A stretch of DNA of 64,000 nucleotides from Punica granatum (lineage: Eukaryota; Streptophyta; Magnoliopsida; Myrtales; Lythraceae). The stretch is from the NCBI RefSeq assembly GCF_007655135.1, contig NC_045127.1, forward strand, positions 23,354,199 through 23,418,198, in the 5' to 3' direction. The notes below the pieces were generated by a model. It was not told where the DNA came from. It ran no database searches and saw nothing but the letters and a program-made list of their open reading frames with translations. The position numbers and the translations under genes were made by a program. Shown one piece after another: positions 24,928-35,070 of the stretch (positions within the stretch are counted from its first letter, which is position 1; each line of letters begins with the position of its first letter).

Positions 24928-26302
24928 GGTTTCTGGCGCCACATAAGATCTTTCCTCACGGGATTTTCTTCTAGATCTGCAATGAGTTTTTCCTCTTGGT
25001 CCTTGGTTTCAGGTGTAGGATGTTTACTTTGGATATCTTTGAGTTTCTTTATGATTCCTGCAATGTTAGCATCACAAAATTCAAACACCTTTTTGTTCCA
25101 CTTCCTAAGGTCTTTCTTGACATTTCTGATTTTGAAAGAGAGGTGATAAGCCTTTTATCCTAACACTATTTTATTCCAGGCATTTTTAACAATGTCATTA
25201 CTAGAATGGTCACGAGTCCATGCTTCCTCATATCTGAATGGTCTAGGTTTGCTTGAAGACTCCATCCACAGTTTTAGCAAAATTGGGTTGTGGTTTGATT
25301 GAAATTGAGGGGGTATTTACCTAAAATGACCCATGGTTTGCCCGTTTTGTCAAATCTATCATATACTTTTTTTGTCATATCTATCCCATGGTTTACTTTT
25401 TGCATTAAATCTATTCCGGCGTTATCTTTTCCGTCGACATCTAACGGCCGTGTTGACGTGGCGCCTACGTGGCAAGTGTGGCCCACTATCTCTCCATTTG
25501 CCACGTTAGCACGGCTGTTAGGTGTTGACGGAAAAGATAACGACGAGATAGATTTGATGCAAAAAGTAAACCATGGGATAGATTTGACAAAAAAAGAGCA
25601 TATGATAGATTTGACAAAACGGACAAACCATGAGTCATTTTAGGTAAAAATCCCGAAATTGAGGGAGGTGAAATACACCTGCCCTTGGAAAGGTGGTTCT
25701 CCAGTGATCACTTGCTATTGCTCTGTCTAAACGTTGTTTTATAGAAGTTAGGCCCAGTCTCTTATTAAGCCAAGTAAATGGATTTCCAGTGAAACCTAAA
25801 TCAATACAACCCGATTGGCTAAGAAAAGTATCAAGAAAGTTACGAGAAGATGAGGCATGGCTTCAACCCCCTAACTTATCCGATGCAACACGAATTTCAT
25901 TTGAAGTCTCCCACGATCAACCAAGGTTTATCAATAGTATTCACAATATCAGTTCATTCAGCTCAGAATACAGGTTTTGCATGCATATAAGGGGGACCAT
26001 ATACTGCAGTGAGTATCCAAGAGGCAGGCAACACATGGTGTTCAATAGTCTCATGGATATAGTATAGAGAAGATCTGTGAATAGTTACCCTTAATTCGGT
26101 GTTGCAGAGTTGCATTTGAGGAATCGACAGTGAAGATACTATCGAGATTACAGTGTTGTGCTATTTTACTACAATGCTTGGAGCTGGATTTGGTTTCTAA
26201 AAGAAATATCATATTAGGCTGGAGCTTCCGAACGAGGGGACGTAGAGCTCGGACTGTTAGTTCTCCCCTCATACCTCGACAGTTCCAGGCTAGTAAACTC
26301 AT
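24928..26302 (-). pseudogene. LINE B ORF2, N-terminal AP-type endonuclease
   Basis: Starts at 26302 with MSLLAWNCRG, the hallmark opening of plant L1 ORF2 endonuclease. IFLLETK follows, the region of the catalytic glutamate. After the inserted MITE (25310-25654) the reading resumes with QSNHNPILLKLW, equivalent to the conserved SDHxP box. Then comes a helical linker (NAWNKIVLG, VRKDLMWRQK) leading toward the RT. Stops occur between the blocks. The aspartate of the SDH box is asparagine here. Confidence 0.78.
25310..25654. mobile_element. MULE-type MITE with very long terminal inverted repeats
   Basis: A 345-bp fold-back element. The left arm begins GGGGTATTTACCTAAAATGA; the right arm read in reverse begins GGGATTTTTACCTAAAATGA. 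The arms stay highly similar for about 170 bp each, leaving almost no unique centre. It is flanked by perfect 9-bp direct repeats GAAATTGAG (25301-25309 and 25655-25663). A 9-bp target duplication with long inverted repeats is characteristic of Mutator-like elements. No transposase. The open frames here exist because the arms mirror each other. Confidence 0.9.
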
Positions 26303-27510
26303 GGCTCTATCGGGGGCTTGATTAGGCCCGCCTCCTCGACCATTTGGACACCATCAGGAATGACTTCTTCTTCCATCTCATCAATGTAGAATTGGGTTCC
26401 TAGTTGAATCATTTGCTGAGACACCATCCATCGGGGTTTTTGGTGGTATTCCTCATCAACTTCCATTTTCTACAGTGAGCACCAGTCCTTTGTACCTCCT
26501 CTCTTATAATCTTGGCCATTTTGTTTAGTATCCTGGAATAGGGAACTAATAGCTTCAGGAAATTTTCCAGGGGCATTTCATTCTTCCTATTTCTTTTGGA
26601 AATGGTGATCAACGTTTCTTCTTGAGGCTCCATGTCAACTTCTTGATTATACTGAACTCTATGGCCACTTCTTTTGTGTTGATTCGAGTGTTTTTGCTCT
26701 GGGCTGTGATATGAGGTTAGGCTCCTGTCCAAATTGGGCCTTGCACGGAAGTGGGCATCAAATAGGCTCGGTGAGAGGCTGGGCCCAGGTAAAGGCTGGC
26801 TACCGTTTGGAATTGAGTTGCTATTCGATGAAAGTCTAGGCCGTATTCGAATTGAGCTGCTGCTTGGAATTGGGCTTCAGCTTAGGCTTGCTCTTCAATC
26901 AGGCCCGAGTACAGGGTATCGGTGGAAAGGCTGAAAGCTCTGGAAGGCTGTCTCAATCCTCTTCTCCCTAGTGTGGAAAGGCAGAAGGCTTTGTAGGACC
27001 GACGCAGGAAATTCGTCTCCATGTTGTCCTCTTTTTCCCCTTTCGATCTTGCAACGGTAATAATCAATTTTATCTAGGGCATAGACATTCCAGTTGTAGC
27101 ATTGATTGCGCGGTGAGTTATCATTGTCATTGTGCAAAGCAGCTTTTCCTTCTGTTTGATTCTGACCTTGTTCCCCATTTTTTGGGGACTTGCGCTTTTA
27201 TAGCTGGTTGGAGAGGGGAGACTTGGTTTTAGGTGGTAGAGAGATGGGATCGGCGATGGATTTAGGATGGTCTGCGTTGGTGGGAGGTCAGTTTTGTTGT
27301 CGAATCTTAGCCATGGGCCATATAGGTTTGGTGGCACTGATATCTTTGATGCGCAGTGGCCTTGATTGTGGCCCATGATGCCACAGTCATAGTAGAAGGT
27401 TTTTAGGTGTTCGTATTTGAAGTCGACCCAAGTTGGAGGCTTCCTGTTTATCAGTCGGCCAGGGCATAGCGGTGTTGTAACCAGGACTTTGACTAGAGCT
27501 CTAGATGTAA
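26303..27510 (-). pseudogene. LINE B ORF1, C-terminal part with zinc knuckle
   Basis: The minus-strand frame 27074-27559 contains RALVKVLVTTPLCPGRLI and a CCHC-like knuckle (YYDCGIMGHNQGHC), as in plant L1 ORF1 RNA-binding proteins. The first residues of that frame (about 27511-27559) lie inside the copia LTR, not the LINE. A further piece at 26409-26732 is probably the C-terminal tail. Part of 26734-27060 has no clear homology and may be linker. Separated from the N-terminal half at 30836-31777 by the copia insertion. Confidence 0.7.
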
Positions 27511-27724
27511 TGAAAGTTTGAGAGAGAGAGTTTGATGGAATGATTTTCACATTACTCACTATGAGTGTTGTACATCAGTATATATACAAGTAATTAGAGG
27601 ATAAGAGAGAATGATACTATACTAACTGACTCTCCTATTTACATGGTCTGAGGATTTCTCTGGTACAACAATTGAATCAGCTGAAGGAGAAATATCCGAA
27701 CTGATCAAAATGTTTCCGTTAATA
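27511..27724 (-). repeat. Copia 3' LTR (214 bp)
   Basis: On the minus strand it runs from TATTAACGGAAACA to CTCTCTCAAACTTTCA. It follows the polypurine tract directly. It aligns over about 190 bp with the block 30577-30768 read on the opposite strand, and its first 24 bp are identical to 30812-30835. Confidence 0.85.
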
Positions 27725-30576
27725 CTCCCCTGCAAACTGGGCTTCGATAAGAACCAAAGCCCGAGTTTGGATCGAAACGACTGAAAAGAGTCTCGAGACA
27801 GTGACTTCATGAAGATGTTAGCAAGCTGCAATGAAGAGGGAACATAACGGGTAACGATGTTGCCTAGGGCGACCTTCTCTTGAATGAAATGATAGTCGAT
27901 TTCAACATGCTTAGTTAGAGCATGGAAAACTGGATTGGCAGTTAGGTGCAAAGCAGAGATATTGTCTGAAAAGAGCAAAGATGGCTGAGATTGTGAAATG
28001 CCAATATCTCGAAGAATGAAGGAAACCCAGGTGAGCTCAGCTGCGGCAAAAGCGAGAGCGCGATATTCAGCTTCAGCAGTCGAGCGAGCTACGGTTGGTT
28101 GTTTCTTAGCACTCCATGAAATACAGTTAGCTTCAAGGAACGTACAATAACCCGTTGTTGAGCAACGGGTAAGTTTACAACCTGCCCAGTCCGCGTCAGC
28201 AAACGCAAAAAGGTCTAAAGAACTATTAGAATGAAACTGAAGTCCAACATCGAGAGTACCCTTGATGTATCTCAAAATTCTCTTAACTTGCTGAAAATTT
28301 GCCAAAGTGGGAGCATGCATGTGCTGGCAGACGGAATTAATAGTAAAGGAAAGATTGGGACGCATTAAAGTGAGATATTGGAGAGCTCCAACAACACTTC
28401 GGAATATAGAAACATCACTGTAAGGCTTGTCACCATCCTTAACTGTAGGAAGCTTACAAGTCGAGGGTGTAGCAATCGGCCGGCAATATTCCATAGAAGT
28501 ACGAACAAGAAGATCTGTAGCGTACTTGATTTGGGACAAATGAAGACCAGCGGAATATCGAGTCACTTGAATCCCCAAAAAATAATGAAGAGGGCCGAGA
28601 TCTTTCATAGAGAACGCATGACTCAGACTGCGAATGAGAGAGTCCAATAAATAGGATGAATCACCGGTAAGCACGATATCATCGACATAGAGAAGTAGTA
28701 GAATAATATGGCCCAGATGATGATAAACAAAGAGAGAAGGATCAGCTGAGCTGCAAGTGAAACCATACTCATATAGGAACTCACTGAACTTTGCAAACCA
28801 AGCCTGGGGAGCTTGTTTAAGACCATATAGAGCCTTGTGAAGATGATAAACAAAATCTAGCCGTGAAGAGTCCCGAAAGCCAGGGGGCTGGTCCATGTAG
28901 ACGGGAACATCAAGAGACCCATGGAGGAAAGCATTCTTGACGTCAAGTTGGCGAATAGGCTAGTCTCGAACAACAGCCACACTAAGAACAATGCGTATTG
29001 TGTCGAGTTTAACAACCGGGCTGAAGGTTTCAAAGTAGTCGACACCCTCTTCCTGGTGAAAGCCCTTAGCAACAAGATGGGCCTTAAGTCGATCTAGAGT
29101 CCCATCAGCGTTTATCTTAGTCTTGAAGACCCACTTACAATCAACTACATTCATCATAGGTCAACGTGGAACAAGATCCCATGTTTTATTGCGATGTAAA
29201 GCATCCAGCTCCTCAAGCATAGCACTCTTCCATCCCGGATGCTTAAAGGCAGACTTTACAGTACGGGGTTCAAGAGGAAGAGAGGAGACAACAATGTTAG
29301 CATACTTCGGGTTCGGTTTGATAAACCCTGCTTGAGATCGAGTCACCATGGAATGCTTGGAAGCTGAAGATGTAGCACCAATAGTAGCAGCTTGTGACCG
29401 AGTCACCATGGGGTGCATTGAAGCCTGAGGTGCTGAGCTAACCATAGGAGGAAGAGCAGTGGAGCTCTCTGAAGAAGATCCCGTAGCAGGAGAAGTAGAA
29501 AAAGCAGTAGAGCTCTCTATATGTGACCCTGTAATTGAGTGTGAGACAACAACAGATGAGGGTAACAGAGGGCAGAGAGCTGCACCTGAGCCTGGAGAAA
29601 GTGGGTCAAGTGGAGGATCGCGACAAAAATGAGGGGTTTCTAATGGACTAGCAAATAATCGAGCTCGAGTATGAGCCTTAGCTGGTAATATACATTGTTT
29701 TGCAGTTGTAGAGGCCAAGGGATGCTCCCGAGATTGAGCACCAGTAGAGGAAGATAAGTCCAACCATTTGACAATTTCATTCTCTGCTTGAGCTACCTCT
29801 TGAGACATATCAGAAAATGGAAAACAAGTTTCATTGAAAATAACATGGCGAGAAATATAGATGCGTCCCGTTGCTCGATGAAGACAACGATATCCCTTGT
29901 GTTTGTCACTATAACCAAGAAATATGCATGGAAGAGAGCGCTTGTCAAGCTTGTTCACCATGTAACTTCGAAGATTCGGATAGCATCGAGAACCGAAAAC
30001 CCGAAGTATGGAATAATCTGGTTGAGTTCCATAAAGAGTAAGATAAGGACTCCGATCACCCAGCACAGAAGATGGCAATCGATTGATTAAGAAATTCACT
30101 GTTGTAAAGGCTTCTACCCAATAATGGAGCGGCATAGATGCTTCAAACAAAATAGCTAGACCAAGCTCCACAATATGGCGATGACGACATTCAGTAACCC
30201 CATTCTGTTCTGGGGTACCAGGACACGACATTTGATGATGAATACCACTGTTGGCTAGGTGTAACTCAAAATCTCGACCAATAAACTCTCTACCACCATC
30301 ATATTGAAAGATCTTAATTTTTTTATCAAACTGATTTTCCACTAATTTTTGGAAAGAAACAAATACACCAAAGAAATCCGATTTCGTCTTTAGAGGATAT
30401 AGCCAACTATATCGAGTAAAGTCATCGATAAGAATCACATAGTAGCGATACTTCTGGACAGATGAAACAGGACTCAGACCCTGAAGATCACAATGAACTT
30501 TCTCGAGTGGAGACTTAGACCGTCTATCTGACAAAGAAATGGGTAATTTAGAGCTTTTACTGAGTTGACAACTATT
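27622..30576 (-). pseudogene. Copia pol: integrase, reverse transcriptase and RNase H
   Basis: One long minus-strand frame. Near the start is the tail of the pre-integrase region (SCQLSKSSKLP). The integrase core follows (KVHCDLQGLSP, YDGGREF, EQNGVTECRHRH), which keeps the DDE residues. A proline/serine-rich linker leads to RT ([36 protein letters not shown] with YVDD intact). RNase H comes last (DADWAGC, STAEAEYRAL, KHVEIDYHFI). Two nonsense codons interrupt the same frame: TGA at 29161-29163 and TAG at 28960-28962. No frameshift was seen, so this is a young but dead copy. Gag and protease are absent. The final stop (27622) lies inside the LTR. Confidence 0.88.
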
Positions 30577-30811
30577 AGTTCGGATATTTCTCCTTCAACT
30601 GATTCATTTGTTGTACCAGAGAAATCTTCAGACCATGTAAATAGGATAGTCAGTTAGTATAGTATCATTCTCTCTTATCCTCTAATTACTTGTATATATA
30701 CTGATGTACATCACTCATAATGAGTAATGTGAAAATCATTCCATCAAACTCTCTCTCTCAAACTTTCATTTGGTATCAGAGCTTTCTAGGGTTCTAAGAC
30801 CTTTCTCATGG
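30577..30811 (+). repeat. Inverted copia segment: LTR remainder, primer-binding site and leader
   Basis: Plus-oriented inside a minus-oriented element. It reads AGTTCGGATATTTC through the LTR end CTTTCA at 30768, then TGGTATCAGAGC (30772-30783, initiator-Met primer-binding site), then a leader ending CTCATGG. The next 24 bp (30812-30835) are the LTR start in the expected minus orientation. The two inversion joints lie at about 30577 and 30811/30812. Confidence 0.85.
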
Positions 30812-30835
30812 CTGATCAAAATGTTTCCGTTAATA

Positions 30836-31777
30836 GGTGTGACGTACCATTTCGGGAGGGACAGGGTGTCCTTCCAATTGATTTCCACGACTTTGCCTGC
30901 CTTTTTAGCAAGCTGGTGATGTTTAATGTTGAGAGCATTTCGGGGGAATGCCTCTGATATGAATCCAAAAGGTAACCGTGTCAAATTTGATTTCTTCCAG
31001 TGAGAGTCCATTGTCCCAACGAGTTATCATCATGTGAGCTCCTTGAACCGACCAAGCTCGTTCTCTTTCCATATATAACATATCTCATTTGTCTCTGAAT
31101 GGGCAGACCAATATTTTATCGGAATATTTCTTTGGTGCAATGGTGACTCCCTTTTTTATGTTCTTTGCTTGCAGGAGACGAGGACTGATTGCTTTTAGGG
31201 GTAATGGTTTAAAGCCGAAAGGCTTGATGAGGAGGGCTAATAGTATTGCTTCTTGTACTTCTTCTTCGTTTGTTTGTAGCTTGAGAATTTCTTGGCTTTG
31301 GGTTACTGACATTTGTGTGCAGAAAATCGTAGCGAGTGAATCTTCGAGCTCGGTGGGTTCCATTGGAGGTGGTGGGGTAACTTGTGGGGAAACTTTGGGG
31401 GAAACAAATGGATAGTGTGGTTGTTTGTTTGTGTATTTCGTTGGTGGTGATGAGGGAGGTTGTAATGGAATGGGGAGGAGAGTGGTGAGTCTCATTAAGA
31501 GAAAGTACAAATTGTTGGTTGAAGGAGTAACGACAATGTGGTTTTGCTTGTTGCCAAGAATTGAAAGGCTGAGGTGAGTTGAGGCGTGGTAGCCGAGATT
31601 CATAAGTGTTGCAGGGATTTGTTGTTTCTTGCATGAGTTGAGCAGCTGAAGTTCCATTAGTGCGCAATTGTTCTTTCCTTGAATTGAATGTTGCAGATTT
31701 GGTACATAAGACTTGATGGTTGTTCGTTGAGTTAAGCAAGAGAGATTTGTAGATGCATCAAAGTAGAAGAGGAGCAA
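30836..31777 (-). pseudogene. LINE B ORF1, N-terminal part
   Basis: Frame 30766-31011, of which the part above 30835 is LINE, reads FGFISEAFPRNALNIKHHQL then WKDTLSLPKWYVTP. This resembles the domain before the zinc knuckle in plant LINE ORF1. The frame 31085-31777 gives a proline-rich N-terminus and ELEDSLATI with an AILLALLIKPFGFKPLPLK stretch. The region 31778-31883 is probably the LINE 5' untranslated leader. Confidence 0.65.
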
Positions 31778-31883
31778 AAGAGGAGGTGAAAGCTTCCAAC
31801 TAAGGGAATAGTAGAGAGAGAAGCTCTCAACTAAAGAGAGATAAGCTCATTTTTTATCAGTCGGGTCTTGAGTTGGCATGATT

Positions 31884-31990
31884 GGCAATCAACTACTACT
31901 ATTACTATTATTACTATTGCTGCTACTATTGCTACTGTTATTATTATTTTATTATTAATATAATTACTATCCTTTTTCTTTTGAGAGGCA
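31884..31990. repeat. Right target-site copies of LINE B and LINE A, plus a trinucleotide microsatellite
   Basis: 31884-31896 (GGCAATCAACTAC) matches the base pairs left of the LINE B tail. 31891-31906 (AACTACTACTATTACT) matches the bases left of the LINE A tail. The two overlap, as expected if B landed at the 5' edge of A. An (ACT/ATT)n microsatellite continues to about 31960. Confidence 0.7.
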
Positions 31991-32509
31991 TTATTGACCG
32001 AAGATTGGAATATTATAGCTCAACTCAATAATCTAATTTATATCCATCCATGTATATAGTAAAATTAACTTGAAGTATAACAAATGCACTTCAATTAATT
32101 GGTTTGAAAAACTATCAAAAAGATAAATACTATTTTAAATTTATAAAATTGACATAATTTGAAAACAAATGAATACTAACAAAAAATACAATACCTTTTT
32201 CTTTTTCAAAGCTAATAAATAATGAATCACTGCAATTAATGAAAATTTTAAAATTTTACCATTTTAAAATTATAAAAATAATATAATTTCAAAACATTGA
32301 AATACTAACAAAAAATACAATACATTTTATAGAAAACATAAATGAATCGTTAAAATTAATGAAAATTTTAAATTTCATAAAAAAGCATATAATATGAAGA
32401 AATGAAATCTATGAATATAATTGTATTGGACACTTTCAATTTTATTAGAATAATATTTGCATTTTATATACAAAATTGATGATCAAGTTAGAACACGAAG
32501 AACTCCAGG
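31991..32509. other. AT-rich spacer, no gene seen
   Basis: Very AT-rich. A short internal similarity (ACTAACAAAAAATACAATAC near 32173 and near 32310) suggests an old duplication of about 135 bp. Confidence 0.5.
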
Positions 32510-32830
32510 TTAGTTGGTGACAAACTCATCGGCAGCTTCATCGTCAGAGATGTCTTCTTCTTCTAAAACCCGATCCAGGCAAAAAGCACGTTCAAAGGCA
32601 CCTAGAACTTGGCCCACTAACTTGGAGAGATAAGAAGGGTTGGTTCCATGTCCCGGTGAGGAGGGCAGGGCATTCACATCTAGTAAGGAGGAGGGTGCAG
32701 AAAAAGATGGAGTGGCAGAAGGAGCAGGGTGAGAAGCAAAGGAGGATGAAGGAATGGCAGTGGAGTGATGGAAGCGAGAAATCGGGAGTGGCGGGGAAGG
32801 AGACGAGGAAAAGGGCGAGGAGTGGACCAT
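32510..32830 (-). CDS. Hypothetical 106-codon open frame, serine/proline-rich with an acidic tail
   Basis: Minus-strand frame starting MVHSSPFSSSPSPPLP and ending VLEEEDISDDEAADEFVTN, with a possible helix LSKLVGQVLGAFERAFCLD between. I recognise no family. The mix of a low-complexity head and an acidic tail could be the 3' part of a gene captured by a transposon. It has no clear promoter or splice sites. On the plus strand upstream of its start, a block of about 33 bp (CAGGGAACG..CGGTGG..GAGGAAGGT) is repeated at about 32880 and 32913. It may be a chance frame. Confidence 0.25.
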   Translation of the reverse strand: MVHSSPFSSSPSPPLPISRFHHSTAIPSSSFASHPAPSATPSFSAPSSLLDVNALPSSPGHGTNPSYLSKLVGQVLGAFERAFCLDRVLEEEDISDDEAADEFVTN

Positions 32831-32959
32831 CGATCTAGCTATAGTAGAGGAAGGTTAGTGAGAATGGGTGGTCGGAGCTCAGGGAACGACGGTGGAGAGG
32901 AAGGTCACACATCTCAGGGAACGGCGGTGGCGAGGAAGGTTACTTAAGTGGCAGTTGGT

Positions 32960-33310
32960 AAGGGAGTATAGTATTATTATACTTATTTTCATGGAATGAA
33001 GATAAAAGTAATTGGTGAAATTTATTATTAAAAAATGATTGTAGTTATTGATAAGAAAAAAGTACGTAAGAGAGTTTATTATTAAATTGAAAAAAATAAA
33101 AAAGTAATGATTATATTGTTAAATTAAGAGAAAATAATGAATAGTTGAAAGAATTTAAAATTTAAAAATTAATTGTAATAATGATTAATAAAAAGTGTAT
33201 TAGAGAAATTATTATTAAATAGAAGAAAAAGATAAAAAAAAGTAATGATTATATTGTTGAATTGAATAAAAAGTAAAGTATAATTAAATAGAGTAAAGTA
33301 TATTTTAGTA
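32960..33310 (-). repeat. MITE family copy 5 (reverse orientation)
   Basis: Contains GTAATGATTATATTGTTAAA, AATTTATTATTAAA blocks and GAATAGTTGAAAGAATTTAA, the reverse complements of the blocks in copies 1 and 2. It ends AGAGTAAAGTATATTTTAG. Ends are approximate. Confidence 0.65.
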
Positions 33311-34735
33311 AATAAATCATCCATATTTTCAACGGGTCACCTATCTCATATCTATATTATTTCATTAGAAAAGATACTCAAAAGTGAAACTCAATTGATC
33401 CATATATACATATACAATATTATTGTATAAAAAGTATCATACCCCATAACCCACATCAAAAAATTTGGACAGAAAAGTGGTTGTTTTTTTGGGTAAATAT
33501 CATATTGTACTTTTTAAACTTTCTTGATCTGTTACTATCACTCCCCAAACTTTTTAGTCTTTTAAAAGTAAAGTCTAACTCCATGAATTAACATGAATGA
33601 AAAATGTTACTCCACATATAGTAAAAATTAAAGAGATGTCTCACTGAATTACCGAAATGCCCCTTCTTTGCTTCTCTCTTCTTTTCCATATACACAAGCA
33701 TCTATTTGCTAAAAAAAAAAAGTCGCCTTTTTAAATAAGTTATGGTTAATGAACCAAGTGAACCTGAATTATTAAATCCAAACTTCATCTAAGCACTATC
33801 GAGTATTTTTAAAAATGCCTTTCGACCTAAACCGTCAGAAACCCCCAAACTTTAACTTCCGCTGTTACCGCCGACGGGTTCGGTGGCAATCGTCGCTATT
33901 CGCCTTCATTGCTACCCACCCTGCACCTCCACCGTTGATTCGCCTTTGCTGCGTGCCGCTTCCATGCCTCCTCGGCCTTCTGCCCTTGAATTCCATCGTA
34001 GACCAAAATCGATTCATCTCATGCCATGCCTCACCAGAGTGACCCGAGCAAGACTCTTTTGGAGCCCCTAATGGTCACCTCTTTTTTGTTCCACGTTAAA
34101 ACCTTTAGCCGCTCGGACGTTCATCGTCGACGATTTACCGACGTTGTCCGATGCCATAATTGTGTCCGTTTTATTGTCCTTCCTGGTGTTCCAGAGGTGG
34201 TTTCGATTTGTTTAGTTCGTGTTAGTGGGTGGCATGTATTGGACTGTGCCTCGTCGGCTCTAACCTGCTCGGAGATGTATGGGTGTGATCGATCATTGCA
34301 TGATACGCGACTTCTTTCGTTAGTCTGTTCCTTAATAAGGGGTGCTTCCTCACCCAGTAGATGTTTGGCCGATTCGTCATCGGCAGTGTCGTGGCTACGT
34401 CCACCAATTGTCGCTGTTTGTGTAGTGAGGGATGGGGTTTTCATCCATGGGTGTATGACCGATTTCCTATCCGCAGTCTATAGTCAGTCGCTCCAGCGAT
34501 GCTTAATGTAAATTATGGGAGTTTGAATAAAAAAATTTATCTTTCGACTAAAAAAGAGTATTTTAAAATTTTAGAAATCTATTTGTTGCGTATTAGTTCA
34601 TATTATATCGATCTATGGTCGTTCCACTTAAAAAATTATCAATCATTAATGATAAAAAAAAAATTATAGTTTTAGGATTTTAGAAAATGTCAGAAAAAAG
34701 AGCCCAAAAAAACAAGAAAAAGAAAGGAGAGTAAT
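33311..34735. other. Spacer with a GC-richer, coding-like block
   Basis: 33311-33814 is AT-rich with no gene. 33815-34510 is distinctly more GC-rich and carries overlapping open frames on both strands (for example plus 34026-34511, minus 34121-34444). None shows a recognisable domain. Such islands in plants are often gene pieces captured by Mutator-like or Helitron elements, but I could not identify terminal repeats. No function is assigned. Confidence 0.4.
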
Positions 34736-34933
34736 AGCGTTGGCATTCCAATCGTACCACGTCTACTTTTGAACTAGTGATCATGCCTTCGGTGGCTAAT
34801 GCAGTGACCGCTTGATAATTGTCTGTGAAGTCGTGGGGGGGAACCCGTTCGTGACGCCGTCTGAAGTGGGACGAAAAACCCGTAATTGGTTGCATTCTCT
34901 GCGCGCGGCGCTCACCCCAGCGTGCGAAACGGT

Positions 34934-35070
34934 CTTATATAGTTATATATCAAACTTCAGGTTGTAAATTGAAATTTCTCAAAAGAAGAGGGCGAAAAAC
35001 TAAGAAAAAACGGAAAGACTCTGTAGACTACTGCTCCGAGATTGCATCGCTTTGCCGAGAGAGCTCTCCA
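34934..35070 (+). promoter_or_regulatory. Core promoter and 5' UTR of the rhomboid gene
   Basis: TATATAGTTATATAT at about 34936-34950 is a likely TATA box about 130 bp before the ATG. It is followed by a purine-rich leader (AAAAGAAGAGGGCGAAAAAC). In unit 2 the matching interval reads TCTCCAAATATC and lacks this TATA stretch, though the leader just after it is conserved. Confidence 0.5.

Larger units (their letters stand above)
27511..30835 (-). mobile_element. Ty1/copia retrotransposon, internally deleted, with an inverted 5' LTR segment
   Basis: Minus-strand element of about 3.3 kb inserted in LINE B ORF1. It has a full 3' LTR (27511-27724), a polypurine tract just above it (GCAGGGGAGT), and RNase H, RT and integrase. 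At the 5' side the first 24 bp of the LTR (30812-30835) sit correctly against the LINE, but the rest of that LTR, the primer-binding site and the leader (30577-30811) are in opposite orientation. Gag, protease and the start of the pre-integrase region are missing. No clear target duplication was found (ACACC before against TTACA after). Confidence 0.85.
20217..31883 (-). mobile_element. LINE B: near full-length L1-type retrotransposon carrying three later insertions
   Basis: Minus-strand non-LTR element. Its poly(A) end is the T-run at 20217-20226 and its 5' end is near 31883. It is bounded by a 13-bp target duplication (20204-20216 and 31884-31896, one mismatch). In element order it contains ORF1 with a zinc knuckle, then ORF2 with endonuclease, reverse transcriptase and RNase H. 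Three later insertions break it: a copia element (27511-30835) in ORF1, a MULE-type MITE (25310-25654) in the endonuclease, and an LTR-like block (about 23300-24927) between endonuclease and RT. Removing them brings the LINE reading back together (WKDTLSLPKWYVTP then RALVKVLV; MWRQK then RELWLKDEDRN). Many stops and frameshifts make it non-functional. Confidence 0.85.

Noticed and set aside
25274..25643. Open frames of 76 and 114 codons on both strands as genes
   Set aside because: They mirror each other across the inverted arms of a MITE.
29123..30090. Plus-strand open frames over the copia pol region
   Set aside because: Shadows of the minus-strand pol frame.
34121..34444. Minus-strand 107-codon frame as a gene
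   Set aside because: It overlaps plus-strand frames in the same GC-rich block, with no motif on either strand. Reported only as an unassigned island.
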